From the IMG/VR virus record IMGVR_UViG_3300046712_000045, positions 1 to 39,134 of that record: a stretch of DNA of 39,134 nt; one strand, written 5' to 3'. The notes beneath the pieces were generated by a model. That model did not search any database. It was given only the letters and a program-made list of their open reading frames with translations, and had not been told where the DNA came from. This document shows positions 1-9,062 of this stretch, in pieces. Origin of the DNA: a virus. Made by a program: the position numbers and the translations under genes. The first letter of the stretch is position 1, and each line of letters begins with the position of its first letter.

Positions 1-135
1 GCCACGGGATGGTCGCGCCGTGGCAGGCCTCATCGGCTGCCCTCCGCGTTGCGGAAGGCAACATGACGAACAACATCCGGGCCGCGGAGCGCTTTTTGGG
101 CACGATCCCCGGCGTGGGTCGCGCGCTGCAGCTGG
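1..135. repeat. Terminal redundancy, left copy (circle closure)
   Basis: These bases match 39000-39134 at every position except 4 (A here, C there) and 9 (A here, C there). The match shows that the contig closes into a circle of about 38,999 bp. The two differences sit at the extreme contig end, where assembly errors are common. The A at position 9 creates a false ATG inside the tape measure gene; the other copy reads CTG. Confidence 0.95.
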
Positions 136-2279
136 CTTTCCCGGCGGTGGGGGGGATCGCGCTGCTCGGGGTTTTCGGCAAGATGACCTCGGAGGTAGTC
201 AAATTCGTAAAGGAAACCAACATGATTCCGCGGGCGCTTGCGACGGCGCTCCGCGAGGTCGAACTTGCCGGCCAGCGCTCGGCGGATGAGCTGCAGAAGG
301 AAAATGATCTGCTCGATAATCAGATCGCGAAGTTGGAGGGTAAGCCGCAGAACAATCTCGTGATCGCACTCGATGATGCGCGCCTCGCCACCGACGCGCT
401 GGAGCAATCGCTCATGCGGACGAATCAGCAGGTCGACGAGCTTTTGAAGAAGAATGAAATCGGCGAGCTGAGGGAACTGATCCTCGGCAAGGCCACGACG
501 ACCGATCTCTCCGGGACGGTGAGTTATTGGAATCAGGAACTGGCCGACAAGGCGAAGGATTTGGACGATGCGACGCACCAGTTCGGTCCGAAAAGTCCGG
601 AGGCTAAAACCGCGCAAGAAGCGCTGGATCGACGGCGCTCGGATGCGGAGACAGCCATGCGGAGCGACATCCAGATGCGTCAGTCCACCCCGGAAGGCTT
701 CGCGGCGCGCCGCGCCGCGGCACAGGCGGGGCGTCCTGTCCCAGTCGTAACCGGCGACGATCAATCTGCCAATCTGAGCATTGCGAAGCAATATCTCTCC
801 ATCCTGCAACAGCAGGACAGGATGGAGTCGCTCAACGCGCAGCACACGCAAAAACAGGGCGTGGCGGACGCGCTGAAACAGGCGCGCGAACTGGCTGCCG
901 CCCAGAGGGACGCAGACGCGAAGAAGATGAAGGCCTGGGAGGAAAACCTCTCCGATAAGAAAGCGCGAGAGGCTATGTCGCTCCAGGACGAAGCGGACTA
1001 CTGGAGCAAGATGGCCGCGAGCGCGGGGAGGGGTTCCGCGCTCTATAACGCGGCGATGAAGAAGGCGAACGACGACAAGGCTGCCCTCTGGAAGGAATAT
1101 ATGAGCGCATTCGTGTCCGAATCGGCGCACAATGCCGGCGCGCCTAATGCGCAGGCGGAAGCCGACGACCGCATTCATTCCGCGCTGCTGGAAAACTATA
1201 CCGCGCAGGATACGCGTGACCGTGAATCGGCGAAGCAGATCGAGGAGGCGTCGGTCAGGGCCTTCGAAGCGGCCGAACAGCAGCGCAAGGCCGCGGATCG
1301 GATCGCTGAGGAGACGATCAGGCTGAAGGAGGCCTCGGGGCAGCTCTCGCGGGGTGGCGCGGCGCAGGCGCTGATGACGCTCCATCAGGAGAGCTTTGCC
1401 GGTTGGTCGGCGGCCGCCACCAGTTTCTCGGCACAATTTCCGAACACCGCCGTGCCGGGGGCCGCGCAGGCTGTCCAGGAGTACGGGCTCGATTCGGCGA
1501 AAGATCAGGCGGCCCGCGAGTCGGCCGATGCGCTGGGCGCGTTGCGGAAGGCGACCGACGACATGACGCAGGCGTTTCTCGATCTGCCCGCGCATGTGCA
1601 GGAACTGCTGACCAGCACGGTCAATGGTTTCAACAGCGCGTTTTCGAGCGCGGTGATGGCGCATGCGACCAGCGGATCGGAGTATCGCCGTGGCATCACG
1701 AACGCGATCGGAGGGCAGTTTCGCTCGGCTGGAACGCGCGGCCTCGACACCGCGCTCCAGCTGGGCGAAGGTGGTCTCCTGAGCAAGCTGGGCTTTGGCA
1801 AGCCGAAGGCGGACGGGTCGTCGTCGGCTCCGTATTACGTGCGCGTGGTCGGAGGTGCGGCGGGAGAGCCGATAGGGCCGTCGCTGCTGGGTTCGCTTGG
1901 CGCGCTGGGTCCGGCGGGCACTACCGGCAAGGGCGCCGGCAACGCGCTGCAGACGGTGCTGCCCGCGCTGCTGGGCATGATCCCGCATTTCGCCTCGGGC
2001 GGTCCGATCCCGTCGAACATGCCATCGCTGGTGGGTGAGAACGGGCCGGAGCTGTTCATGCCGTCCAGCTCAGGGCGGATCGTTCCGAATGACGCGCTGG
2101 GCGGCGGAGGCGGTGGAGATCTTCATATGCACGTCGACGCGCGCGGCGCGACGGATCCGGCGGCGGTGCAGATGTCGATCGAGCGTGCGGTGAATGGCCT
2201 GCGCGCGCAGGTTCCGGCGATCGCGATCGCGGCGCATCGGGAATACAACCGGGGACGGCCGGGCACCTCGAGAATCTAG
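1..2279 (+). CDS. Tail tape measure protein, 3' part (gene continues from 38858)
   Basis: This is the main body of the tape measure protein, which sets tail length and lies inside the tail tube. The true start is ATG 38858, and the whole protein is 806 residues when the circle is closed. At roughly 1.5 angstrom per residue (the known ruler relation) this predicts a tail near 120 nm. The protein has a hydrophobic stretch around residues 85-100, long charged alpha-helical and coiled-coil regions, and a C-terminal section with FASGG, then LVGENGPELF and GRIVPN, a signature common at the ends of siphophage tape measures. A glycine run (GGGGGG) follows. The apparent ATG at position 9 is an end artefact and not the start. 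It follows a gp10-like tail gene with an ATGA overlap at 38858. Confidence 0.93.
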   Translation, partial: HGMVAPWQASSAALRVAEGNMTNNIRAAERFLGTIPGVGRALQLAFPAVGGIALLGVFGKMTSEVVKFVKETNMIPRALATALREVELAGQRSADELQKENDLLDNQIAKLEGKPQNNLVIALDDARLATDALEQSLMRTNQQVDELLKKNEIGELRELILGKATTTDLSGTVSYWNQELADKAKDLDDATHQFGPKSPEAKTAQEALDRRRSDAETAMRSDIQMRQSTPEGFAARRAAAQAGRPVPVVTGDDQSANLSIAKQYLSILQQQDRMESLNAQHTQKQGVADALKQARELAAAQRDADAKKMKAWEENLSDKKAREAMSLQDEADYWSKMAASAGRGSALYNAAMKKANDDKAALWKEYMSAFVSESAHNAGAPNAQAEADDRIHSALLENYTAQDTRDRESAKQIEEASVRAFEAAEQQRKAADRIAEETIRLKEASGQLSRGGAAQALMTLHQESFAGWSAAATSFSAQFPNTAVPGAAQAVQEYGLDSAKDQAARESADALGALRKATDDMTQAFLDLPAHVQELLTSTVNGFNSAFSSAVMAHATSGSEYRRGITNAIGGQFRSAGTRGLDTALQLGEGGLLSKLGFGKPKADGSSSAPYYVRVVGGAAGEPIGPSLLGSLGALGPAGTTGKGAGNALQTVLPALLGMIPHFASGGPIPSNMPSLVGENGPELFMPSSSGRIVPNDALGGGGGGDLHMHVDARGATDPAAVQMSIERAVNGLRAQVPAIAIAAHREYNRGRPGTSRI

Positions 2280-2343
2280 GTGCCATCCTGCAATCGTTCC
2301 ACCGCGACCCCGCAGTCCGGCTAGCGGAGATCGGATCAACGCG

Positions 2344-2670
2344 GTGAGCATTTATTGCAGCTTCGGATGGATTGATGATGACAGGGACAAGCCGCGCAGC
2401 CGGAAGAAGCCTATCCGTTATCAGGGCAGTCACGTTTTGCCAGGTGAAAAGGACGAGCACTGTGGCAGTGTCGATCTAGCCTACATCCCGCCCTATATAT
2501 CGCAAGGCCGTCGTAAAGGATCCGAAGATGGTCGCTTTTGGCCGTGGCTCCGGATGAGCGTAACGGAAAAGGAAATGACCTCTGGGGAGACGGTGATCCT
2601 CAATCGATGGCAGGTGGAAAAGCTTCGAGACAGTCTCAATTGGTGGCTGGAACAATCGAAACGCGGTTAG
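2344..2670 (+). CDS. Conserved phage hypothetical downstream of tape measure
   Basis: The protein has 108 residues, with a likely GTG start at 2344 and a GGAG-like purine site about 18 bases upstream. An upstream in-frame start would overlap the tape measure gene and add arginine-rich shadow sequence, so I prefer 2344. The protein is hydrophilic and rich in aromatic residues (GWIDDD, GSHVLPGEKDEHCGS, WPWLRMSV, VEKLRDSLNWWL). It resembles small proteins of unknown role in other phages, but I cannot name a family. Its place between the tape measure and fibre genes fits either a minor tail component or an inserted accessory gene. Confidence 0.6.
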   Translation: MSIYCSFGWIDDDRDKPRSRKKPIRYQGSHVLPGEKDEHCGSVDLAYIPPYISQGRRKGSEDGRFWPWLRMSVTEKEMTSGETVILNRWQVEKLRDSLNWWLEQSKRG

Positions 2671-2680
2671 TAAGTCGAAA

Positions 2681-2708
2681 TGGGACTCAGGTATATAAGT
2701 CCATTTTC
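2681..2708 (+). terminator. Weak hairpin before fibre gene 1
   Basis: GGACT at 2683-2687 pairs with AGTCC at 2698-2702, with an AT-rich loop (CAGGTATATA) and a short ATTTTC tail. It could be a weak terminator for the preceding gene. The TATATAAG in the loop could instead serve as a -10 element for the fibre gene. The stem is only 5 bp, so confidence is low. Confidence 0.25.
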
Positions 2709-2728
2709 AATTGGGAGAAAAAACTTCG

Positions 2729-4090
2729 ATGACACGACGCCTCATGAAGGGCGCGCTGGTCGCGCTGCTGCTGCTGCGCGGCTGCTCCATGCAGCCGGCA
2801 TACGCGCAGACCGGCTTCGTCACGGTCAGCGCGTCGCACCTCGAGGATTCCTCCGGGAATCTGGTGCGGAACGCGACGATCAGCTTTCAGCCGCAGAGCG
2901 CGGCGGGCCAGCCGATCAGCTACCAGATTGACGGCGGCGCTCAGGCGACGGCGACGCCGATCCGCGCGCAGGTGAATGGCGGCGTGTTCGTGGTAAAGCT
3001 GGCGGACACGAACCTGACCTATCCCCAGAATGTCTGCTTTGGCGTGACGGTGACGGACAACAACAGCAATCGGATGCTGCTGGGCGGCCCGGGCTCCGGG
3101 TACAGCTGCGTGCAGCCGGCGTATCAGACAACGACGCCGAACGCATGGTGCACGGCAGGCCTATGCCTTTTCGATGGCTACGAGCCGAACGAGGCGGGGA
3201 TCGCGCTCGTGGCGGCAGGGCCGCCGGGGCCGACGGGCGCAGTCGGACCAACAGGAGCCACGGGCCCCACCGGGGCGACGGGGCCGACAGGAGCTACAGG
3301 CGCGCAGGGTGCTACCGGCGCTCAAGGCGCAACCGGTGCCACGGGCCCCACCGGAGCGACGGGGCCGACAGGAGCTACAGGCGCGCAGGGTGCTACCGGC
3401 GCTCAAGGCGCAACAGGAGCCACGGGCGCAACAGGCCCAGCAGGGCCAAACATCTACAGCACGGTCACAACGGTATCCGCCGCAACCTATTCGACGGCGT
3501 CCGGCGACTGCAATTCCATTGGGAACACGCTGGTGTTTTCCTATGCGGGCAATGTAGCGATCACCCTGACGTCTTCGGCGGCGTCCGCCGGATGTCACAT
3601 CTACCTGAAGAATCTGACGGGTACGGGCGACTCCATCACGCTGACGCCCTCCACCGGCAATATCGATGGAGGCTCCTCGCTGGCGATTACCGATCCGGGC
3701 GACGGAGAAGTGACCTTCGATGGCACCAACTGGAAGGCATTCGGCGGATTTGGCGTGCGCGGAGCGGCGAATCTCGCAGCGCAGTATGGCATTCCTTATG
3801 TGAGCGCAGCGGGAACCGTGACGGAGCTTGCGCCGAATGCCACAGGGACGCAGGACGAGGTTCTGACTTCGAGTTCGGTCTCCGGCGCGCCGAGTGCGCC
3901 CACGCTCAAGAATGCGCCGGCGCTCAGCGCAGCGAACATGACGAGCTTTCCCAATGTGCCCACGGCGACGGCGCTGGCTGCGACGCCCGCGCAATGCCCG
4001 ACCGCTGAGTATTCGACGGGCGTGACGGCAGCGGGTGCGGCGAACTGCGGATATCCGAATCGCAATATCCCTCTTCGCATCGGGGTCTAG
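2729..4090 (+). CDS. Collagen-like tail fibre with N-terminal signal peptide
   Basis: The protein has 453 residues from ATG 2729, with GGGAG at 2713-2717; an in-frame TTG further upstream lies inside that site. Residues 1-27 are a basic start, a leucine/alanine core and an AYAQ cleavage-like end, a Sec-type leader. Residues 28-160 form a beta-rich module starting QTGFVT and containing GGPGSGYSC, shared with the next fibre. Residues 164-240 are collagen-like Gly-X-Y triplets ([12 protein letters not shown]), which in phage fibres form a trimeric stalk. The rest is a beta-rich shaft with a CP...ANC motif. The frame stops at TAG 4088, but a typical fibre head domain follows in the +1 frame (4035-4469), so this gene may be split or frameshifted. 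A leader on a virion fibre is unusual, since virions assemble in the cytoplasm. Confidence 0.8.
   Translation: MTRRLMKGALVALLLLRGCSMQPAYAQTGFVTVSASHLEDSSGNLVRNATISFQPQSAAGQPISYQIDGGAQATATPIRAQVNGGVFVVKLADTNLTYPQNVCFGVTVTDNNSNRMLLGGPGSGYSCVQPAYQTTTPNAWCTAGLCLFDGYEPNEAGIALVAAGPPGPTGAVGPTGATGPTGATGPTGATGAQGATGAQGATGATGPTGATGPTGATGAQGATGAQGATGATGATGPAGPNIYSTVTTVSAATYSTASGDCNSIGNTLVFSYAGNVAITLTSSAASAGCHIYLKNLTGTGDSITLTPSTGNIDGGSSLAITDPGDGEVTFDGTNWKAFGGFGVRGAANLAAQYGIPYVSAAGTVTELAPNATGTQDEVLTSSSVSGAPSAPTLKNAPALSAANMTSFPNVPTATALAATPAQCPTAEYSTGVTAAGAANCGYPNRNIPLRIGV
3257..3418 (+). repeat. Two tandem 81-bp repeats in the collagen stalk
   Basis: Units 3257-3337 and 3338-3418 are nearly identical, differing at only a few positions, and a third partial unit starts at 3419. 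Each encodes 27 residues, which is nine Gly-X-Y triplets, so gain or loss of a unit would keep the frame and change stalk length. Confidence 0.9.
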
Positions 4091-4469
4091 CTCAGTTGCG
4101 ACGGGAACTACAAACTTCTTTTCGCCAATTGGCGGAATAAGCGGCGGTGGTAACATCGTCCAACGAGCCGCCGAGATGCCGCGAAGCGGATCAATTGCAA
4201 ATTTCACCGTTTGTACCAATAGCACGCAATCCAGTACGGGCTCCCTCGTTTTGACCATCGTAACGGCCACCTGGAACAGTTCTACGCCCACGACCAGTAC
4301 GCAGACGGTGACGATAGCCGCCAATGCCGCTGCCGAGTGCGTAACCTCGGCCGGGGCGTCTATGAGTTACACCGCCGGACAGGCGATTGCCATTCAGGCC
4401 GTTAACAACGCGACTGCGGCAAGCGCCACCATTGTCAGCATCTACGCCGAGTTCACCGGGGCGCACTAA
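4035..4469 (+). CDS. Fibre head domain module in +1 frame relative to fibre gene 1
   Basis: This open frame overlaps the end of the collagen fibre gene and runs to TAA 4469. The part from about 4090 reads like a C-terminal beta-sandwich of a tail fibre: [11 protein letters not shown], then alternating strands rich in S, T, A and V, ending [11 protein letters not shown]. Such domains normally sit at the end of a fibre and not as free proteins. No good ribosome site precedes a start in this frame, and the listed GTG start (4035) lies inside the upstream gene. I think it is the detached C-terminus of the collagen fibre, separated by a +1 shift between about 4060 and 4090. It could be a real frameshift, a natural mutation or a sequencing indel. 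Confidence 0.55.
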   Translation: MRRTADIRIAISLFASGSSSVATGTTNFFSPIGGISGGGNIVQRAAEMPRSGSIANFTVCTNSTQSSTGSLVLTIVTATWNSSTPTTSTQTVTIAANAAAECVTSAGASMSYTAGQAIAIQAVNNATAASATIVSIYAEFTGAH

Positions 4470-4502
4470 CCAACCCATCCGAACGAACAGGAGCACACTT
4501 CC

Positions 4503-7500
4503 ATGAAACGCATCCTTGTGAGCGCGCTGGCCGCGCTCTCGCTGGCGTGCGCCCTGCCAAAGGCAGGAGCGCAGACCGGCTTTGTCACGATGACCGGCGC
4601 GAATCTGACCGACGCGACGGGCGCGCCGATCTCGAATGCGACGGCCTGCTTCCAGCTGACGAATCTGGCCGGCACGCCGATCGGCGTCCATGTGGGCGGC
4701 AGCGGAACGGGGCAGGCGGCGCCCAGGCAGGCTTGCGGGCCGGTCAACAACGGCGCGCTGGTGGGAACGTGGCAGCTCAGCGATCCGACGGCCGCAGGGA
4801 CGAACCTCGTTCCGGATCCGGTGATCGTCAGCGGCTTCTCGACCTGGTCGAACCCGGGATCCGGGTGGAGCATTCAGGTGGGCGGCGGTCTCGCGACCGG
4901 GCAGAATGCGTTCGTGGTGGCGCCGGGAGCCTCGGGGTTTTCGGAGAGCGCAGCCATCGCCGTGGTGCCGGGGCAGACCTACACCCTGAGCTGCTCCATG
5001 TATGCCGTGCATGTGACGGCCGGCTCGCCCGGCTGTCAGGTTTTGACGTCGAGCGGGGCAGGGCTCGCGAATGCCTTTGGGATCGCGGGTCAGGCGACCT
5101 ATCCCGAAGCGCAGTTCACGGTGCCGGCGGGTATCACGCAGGTCTACTTCTCGTTTAATCTCAACGGCGCGACCATCGCTGCCAGCCAGACGCTGGTGAT
5201 GGCCGCTCCTTTGCTGCAGGCGGGATCGAGCCGCGTGGTGGACGCGAACCTGAGCAATCCGCAGGAGCCCTGCGAGCTGCTGACGGTCACCGACAACACC
5301 AGCGGCAACGTCGCGCTTGGCGGTCCGGGGTCGGGCTACAGCTGCCTGCAGCCGCAATACACGGAAAGCTCGCCGATGACCTGCGCCGCCGGCCTCTGCA
5401 ACCTCGACACCTATGTGCCGACGGGCACTCCGGGGGTGACGCAGACGACGGGTCCGACCGGTGCAACAGGTGCGCCCGGCATGGCATGCCCTCTTGCGAC
5501 CGGCACCGTTTCAGTCGGCGGTCTGGCGGCGTCGATTACGGGAACTTGTCCAAGTCAGCAGCTCAACATCACGGTGCCGACGGGCTCGGCGACAGCATCG
5601 GGGCCGGTGGGAGCGATCCAGGTGGCCGGACCGAGCGGCGCCATTACTAATTCGCTGGTCCCAATCGGGCTGTATCCGCTTCGTGCCACGTCTACCGCCC
5701 TGTATCTCATGGACGATGGAACGGGGAGCAGCACGTTGGCGGATTCCAGCACGAACAGTAACACAATTACACTGCCCGGTTCTGGCGGTCCTACGCGGGT
5801 ACAGGGAGCACTGGATTTTGTTGGTTCGGAGTGTGTCAATACGGGCATCGCGCAAAACGCCACCGGCTCCGTGATTATCCTGGTGAATAACGCCGCCGCG
5901 TCCAGTGTCTATAACTCGGCCACTAGCTTTGAACTGCCAGTTATCCTGGGTGGAAATGGTGCAGCATCGGATTTTGTCACGCTTTACAACAACTCTACGC
6001 CATTCATGGGCTATTACAACGGGACCACGTTGTCTGATGGCGCGTGGACTATGGCCCCGCTAAGTGGGTGGCATGTTCTGGCCTTTACCGGGTTAGGTTC
6101 CACGCCCCATCTGTACATCGACGGGGTGGAAACGGCATCCTACCAGAACCAAAGTGCGGTTACAGTGCCCAGCGGAGTTAACTGGCAGATAGGATGCTTC
6201 AATGGCGTGGGTACTCCGGGTTTCATGGCCTCCCCTGGCTCAGCTCATGAACAGATAGGTGCCTTGGACTTTCAGCCCGGAACTCTGACAGCCCAGCAGG
6301 TACAGGCCGCAACAAACTGGCTACTTCAGAGTGAAGCACCTTACAATAAACAGATACCCTTTGCGGCGGGACAGGAGACGCTAAACGCTTCCAATGTTCT
6401 CGTCATGGTTGGGGACTCCCGAGTAGCGGGTGTACCGGGGACATCGGGCGGTCCCGTGGCACTACTTCCAACGCTGAATAGCGTACACGGTGCCGCGTGG
6501 TCTACCAGCTACATCAGTGAGGCCGGAGGCGCGGGCCAGGGGATAATGGGACAATTGGCAACGCTAAAGCAAACCTATGGCGTGGGTAACATCACGCGGG
6601 CAGCCATCTACTGGTCCGGTGTGAATGGCTATATTAACCAATGGGACTGCGCGGCTATCAAGGCAATTGCGGACATAGGGTACGACGTGTTTGTTGTAAC
6701 GGAGCCATCCGAGTCTACGGATACGTCCCGTGATGCATACAACGTCGTCACCTATGCAAATTACAAATCCTGTGGTGCAAAGGCTCTGGTAGACATTGCG
6801 GAAATCCCCGCGATTGGCACGGACGGGGCATCGACTACGGGGAGTTGGGCAACATACTTCGCCTCTTCGGGTGGTCCGCACTTCACCACCGCCGGGTACC
6901 AGTTAGTAGCCAACGCGATCACCAAGGTGGTGAATGCGTACTACGCCAACACGGAGGCGGGCTGGACAAACTACGCTCCTACCTCCAATGCGGGATTTAA
7001 CCTAACAACTCCCAATAGCTATATCGACGTATCGGCGGACGTTAATGGCGAGGCAGACGCGGTCTTGCCGGAGTGCCAGGGGCTGAATGGGTTACCCTAC
7101 AATGTCCACATCTTTTATTCGTCTACAACACAGCCGGATTGGGACCCTTGGATAGGGAGTCTATCAACAACTAACAGCGAGTTAATTGACGGCCAGTTGT
7201 CCCTTCTTATATTCCGGGGACAGACGGTTACCTTGCTTCCGACAAATAATCCCCCGGCAACGGGCGGTTGTCATTGGCAGATACAAGGGGGGAATCCGCA
7301 AGCTGAAATCGTTCAGGACGAACGAGCGGCTTCCAATAGCACGACATACGTTAACAGCCCGCACTTCGGCCAAACGGGGCATTACTGGGCGGGTGGTCAC
7401 GATAACATCACAACGTGCGTGTTCCAGAATATTCCCGTGGGAGCTACGGGCGTCCAGAAGTATACGGGGTGTAATCCGTGGTTCACTGTCCCGGTTTACC

Positions 7501-7781
7501 TGGGCGGTTACGACGCGCAGCACCTATTGCCTAACGGGTCCATCATCCTCCAGAAGTGCGCCACGGGCGTGACGGTGACGGCAGCGGCAGCCACCACCGC
7601 CGTAACAATAGCCAGCTTCACCATTACGGGCGCGGTCAATATCACCGCTACTAACTCCACGGGCGCAACGCTACTCAAGGGGGGTTATTACATCACCAAA
7701 GCCACTGGCATCGCCACAGTCAACTGGCAGGGGACGGCGGCGGGAACTGAAACGTTTGATGTGTCTTGTACTCTTGAGTAG
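4503..7781 (+). CDS. Large tail fibre with signal peptide, CBM-like, LamG-like and SGNH-hydrolase-like domains
   Basis: The protein has 1092 residues, starting at ATG 4503 with AGGAG about 10 bases upstream. Residues 1-23 are a Sec-type leader ending AGAQ. An N-terminal module begins QTGFVT and resumes at GGPGSGYSC, matching fibre 1. Between the two parts (about residues 99-250) lies an inserted beta-sandwich resembling a carbohydrate-binding module. A short [10 protein letters not shown] collagen piece follows. Residues 387-609 look like a LamG/concanavalin-type fold (ALYLMDDGTG, LYIDGVE). Residues 632-810 resemble an SGNH/GDSL esterase, with GDS at 637-639 and a C-terminal histidine at 793, though the usual Asp three residues before that His is Gly. 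Esterase activity on surface glycans is plausible but not certain. Codon use from about 5670 on is visibly richer in A and T than the neighbours, suggesting an acquired receptor-binding half. Confidence 0.82.
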   Translation: MKRILVSALAALSLACALPKAGAQTGFVTMTGANLTDATGAPISNATACFQLTNLAGTPIGVHVGGSGTGQAAPRQACGPVNNGALVGTWQLSDPTAAGTNLVPDPVIVSGFSTWSNPGSGWSIQVGGGLATGQNAFVVAPGASGFSESAAIAVVPGQTYTLSCSMYAVHVTAGSPGCQVLTSSGAGLANAFGIAGQATYPEAQFTVPAGITQVYFSFNLNGATIAASQTLVMAAPLLQAGSSRVVDANLSNPQEPCELLTVTDNTSGNVALGGPGSGYSCLQPQYTESSPMTCAAGLCNLDTYVPTGTPGVTQTTGPTGATGAPGMACPLATGTVSVGGLAASITGTCPSQQLNITVPTGSATASGPVGAIQVAGPSGAITNSLVPIGLYPLRATSTALYLMDDGTGSSTLADSSTNSNTITLPGSGGPTRVQGALDFVGSECVNTGIAQNATGSVIILVNNAAASSVYNSATSFELPVILGGNGAASDFVTLYNNSTPFMGYYNGTTLSDGAWTMAPLSGWHVLAFTGLGSTPHLYIDGVETASYQNQSAVTVPSGVNWQIGCFNGVGTPGFMASPGSAHEQIGALDFQPGTLTAQQVQAATNWLLQSEAPYNKQIPFAAGQETLNASNVLVMVGDSRVAGVPGTSGGPVALLPTLNSVHGAAWSTSYISEAGGAGQGIMGQLATLKQTYGVGNITRAAIYWSGVNGYINQWDCAAIKAIADIGYDVFVVTEPSESTDTSRDAYNVVTYANYKSCGAKALVDIAEIPAIGTDGASTTGSWATYFASSGGPHFTTAGYQLVANAITKVVNAYYANTEAGWTNYAPTSNAGFNLTTPNSYIDVSADVNGEADAVLPECQGLNGLPYNVHIFYSSTTQPDWDPWIGSLSTTNSELIDGQLSLLIFRGQTVTLLPTNNPPATGGCHWQIQGGNPQAEIVQDERAASNSTTYVNSPHFGQTGHYWAGGHDNITTCVFQNIPVGATGVQKYTGCNPWFTVPVYLGGYDAQHLLPNGSIILQKCATGVTVTAAAATTAVTIASFTITGAVNITATNSTGATLLKGGYYITKATGIATVNWQGTAAGTETFDVSCTLE

Positions 7782-7845
7782 TTTCGGTACCCGTTTCACT
7801 TTTTAGTCTACAGCCGCGTTCCTTCTCGATCAAAAAAAAGGATTC

Positions 7846-8493
7846 ATGCAGACCATCACCATCAACGGCATCAGCTACTCGCTGGTCGCGATCCCGGCAT
7901 CGCCCGGCCCCTCGATGATCGAGATGGGCTGGAATGACCTTGTCTCGCTCGAGATGTCGCCGTACACGCTGCAGCAGCAGACGCAGTCGTGGCCGGGCGC
8001 CGACTGGTGGGATGCCAAGGTCACGCTGCCGCCGATGAATGCTCCAACGGCGGCGGCGTGGAAAGCGTTTCTGGCGGAGCTGCGCGGGCCGCTCAACGTC
8101 TTCCAGCTCGGCGATCCGACGCAGCCGCATCCGCTGGGTAACGTCGGCGCCTCTGTACCGAAGATCGATAGTGGCACGTATCTGGCGACGACGACATCGA
8201 TCGGCACGGTGGGCTGGCAGGCGAGTCAGGCCGGCGTGCTGCTGAAGGGCGATCTCTTTCAGCTCGGTTATCGGCTGCACATGGTGGTCGACGCGGCCGT
8301 CAACTCGAACAGCGCGGGCGCGGCGACGTTCTCCATCTGGCCATCGCTGCGGGAACAGCCCACCGCCGGCGCGGCGCTCGTGCTGAAGTGGCCGAAGGGA
8401 CTGTTTCGCCTGGCCGCCGGGCGGCGGGGTTTCTCGGCATCGCCTGCACAGGCGATCCGCATCGGCAGCTTCAGCTGCATTGAGGTGAGGTAG
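7846..8493 (+). CDS. Distal tail / minor tail protein
   Basis: The protein has 215 residues from ATG 7846, with AAAGGA just upstream. The pattern SPYTLQQQTQSWPGADWWDAKVTLPPM, followed by AAAWKAFLAELRGP and a LGDP motif, is typical of a small minor tail protein that sits directly after the tape measure block in many siphophages and is thought to form the distal tail ring. The C-terminal part is beta-rich. It begins a compact four-gene tail-tip block (7846-12684). The 64-base gap before it separates this conserved block from the fibre insertion. Confidence 0.72.
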   Translation: MQTITINGISYSLVAIPASPGPSMIEMGWNDLVSLEMSPYTLQQQTQSWPGADWWDAKVTLPPMNAPTAAAWKAFLAELRGPLNVFQLGDPTQPHPLGNVGASVPKIDSGTYLATTTSIGTVGWQASQAGVLLKGDLFQLGYRLHMVVDAAVNSNSAGAATFSIWPSLREQPTAGAALVLKWPKGLFRLAAGRRGFSASPAQAIRIGSFSCIEVR

Positions 8494-9060
8494 ATGCCCC
8501 GCGCGAATCTGGATACGACGCTGGCCGCCGACATGGCTTCGCCGAACTTCTGCCCGGTCATTCTGGCGAGCCTCGCTTTCCGATCGCAGACGGCGAATTA
8601 CTGGAACGGCCGGGGCTCGCTCGTCTGGAACAGCATGACGTTCGAGGGCATCGGCACGCTGGGCAAGATCGGCTCGATCGGCACAGGCTCGGCGGAGGTG
8701 ACCGAGTCGGGCACGACGGTCGAAGCCAGCGGGCTCGATTCCACGCTGCTGGGCGAGACGCTGACCGATATCCAGATCGGCGCGCCCGTCTCGCTCTGGC
8801 TGGGCTCCTGGGTCAACGGAGCGATCCACGGCACGCCCTACCTGCTCTGGCAGGGCGGCATGGGGCAGCCGATGGTTACGCCCGATCCGCAGCAGTTCTC
8901 GATTGTGCTGGCGCTGCAGACGCGCATGGCGCAGCTCTCCCGCGCCACCTGCCGGCGCTATACGGCTGCCGATCAGCGGCTCTTCTATCCCGACGACTCG
9001 TCGATGAACTGGGTCGAGATCGACAACGACATCGCTCTGATCTGGGGCGCGGCGAGCTAG
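8494..9060 (+). CDS. Tail hub-like minor tail protein (DUF2163-like)
   Basis: The protein has 188 residues from ATG 8494, directly after the TAG of the preceding gene. It is beta-rich. Near the C-terminus is the run ATCRRYTAADQRLFYPDD, a pattern seen in DUF2163-like and gpL-like hub proteins of siphophages and gene transfer agents, where (R)RYT-DQ precedes a proline-aspartate turn. In the family it forms the baseplate hub at the tail tip. The order distal tail, hub, NlpC/P60-like protein, tail-tip protein supports this role. Confidence 0.7.
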   Translation: MPRANLDTTLAADMASPNFCPVILASLAFRSQTANYWNGRGSLVWNSMTFEGIGTLGKIGSIGTGSAEVTESGTTVEASGLDSTLLGETLTDIQIGAPVSLWLGSWVNGAIHGTPYLLWQGGMGQPMVTPDPQQFSIVLALQTRMAQLSRATCRRYTAADQRLFYPDDSSMNWVEIDNDIALIWGAAS

Positions 9061-9062
9061 CC

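Noticed and set aside
9-11. ATG at position 9 as the start of the tape measure gene
   Set aside because: The other copy of the terminal repeat reads CTG; the gene begins at ATG 38858 and continues across the join.
30-1988. Long minus-strand open frame (652 codons) opposite the tape measure gene
   Set aside because: It is Arg-rich shadow sequence of a high-GC gene, with no start site or family pattern, opposite a clear tape measure protein.
2711-2728. Start of fibre 1 at the in-frame TTG 2711
   Set aside because: The TTG lies on the Shine-Dalgarno GGGAG itself; ATG 2729 is correctly spaced and begins a signal peptide.
3217-3450. CRISPR-like or direct repeat array in the collagen region
   Set aside because: The repeats encode regular Gly-X-Y triplets within one reading frame, with no spacers.
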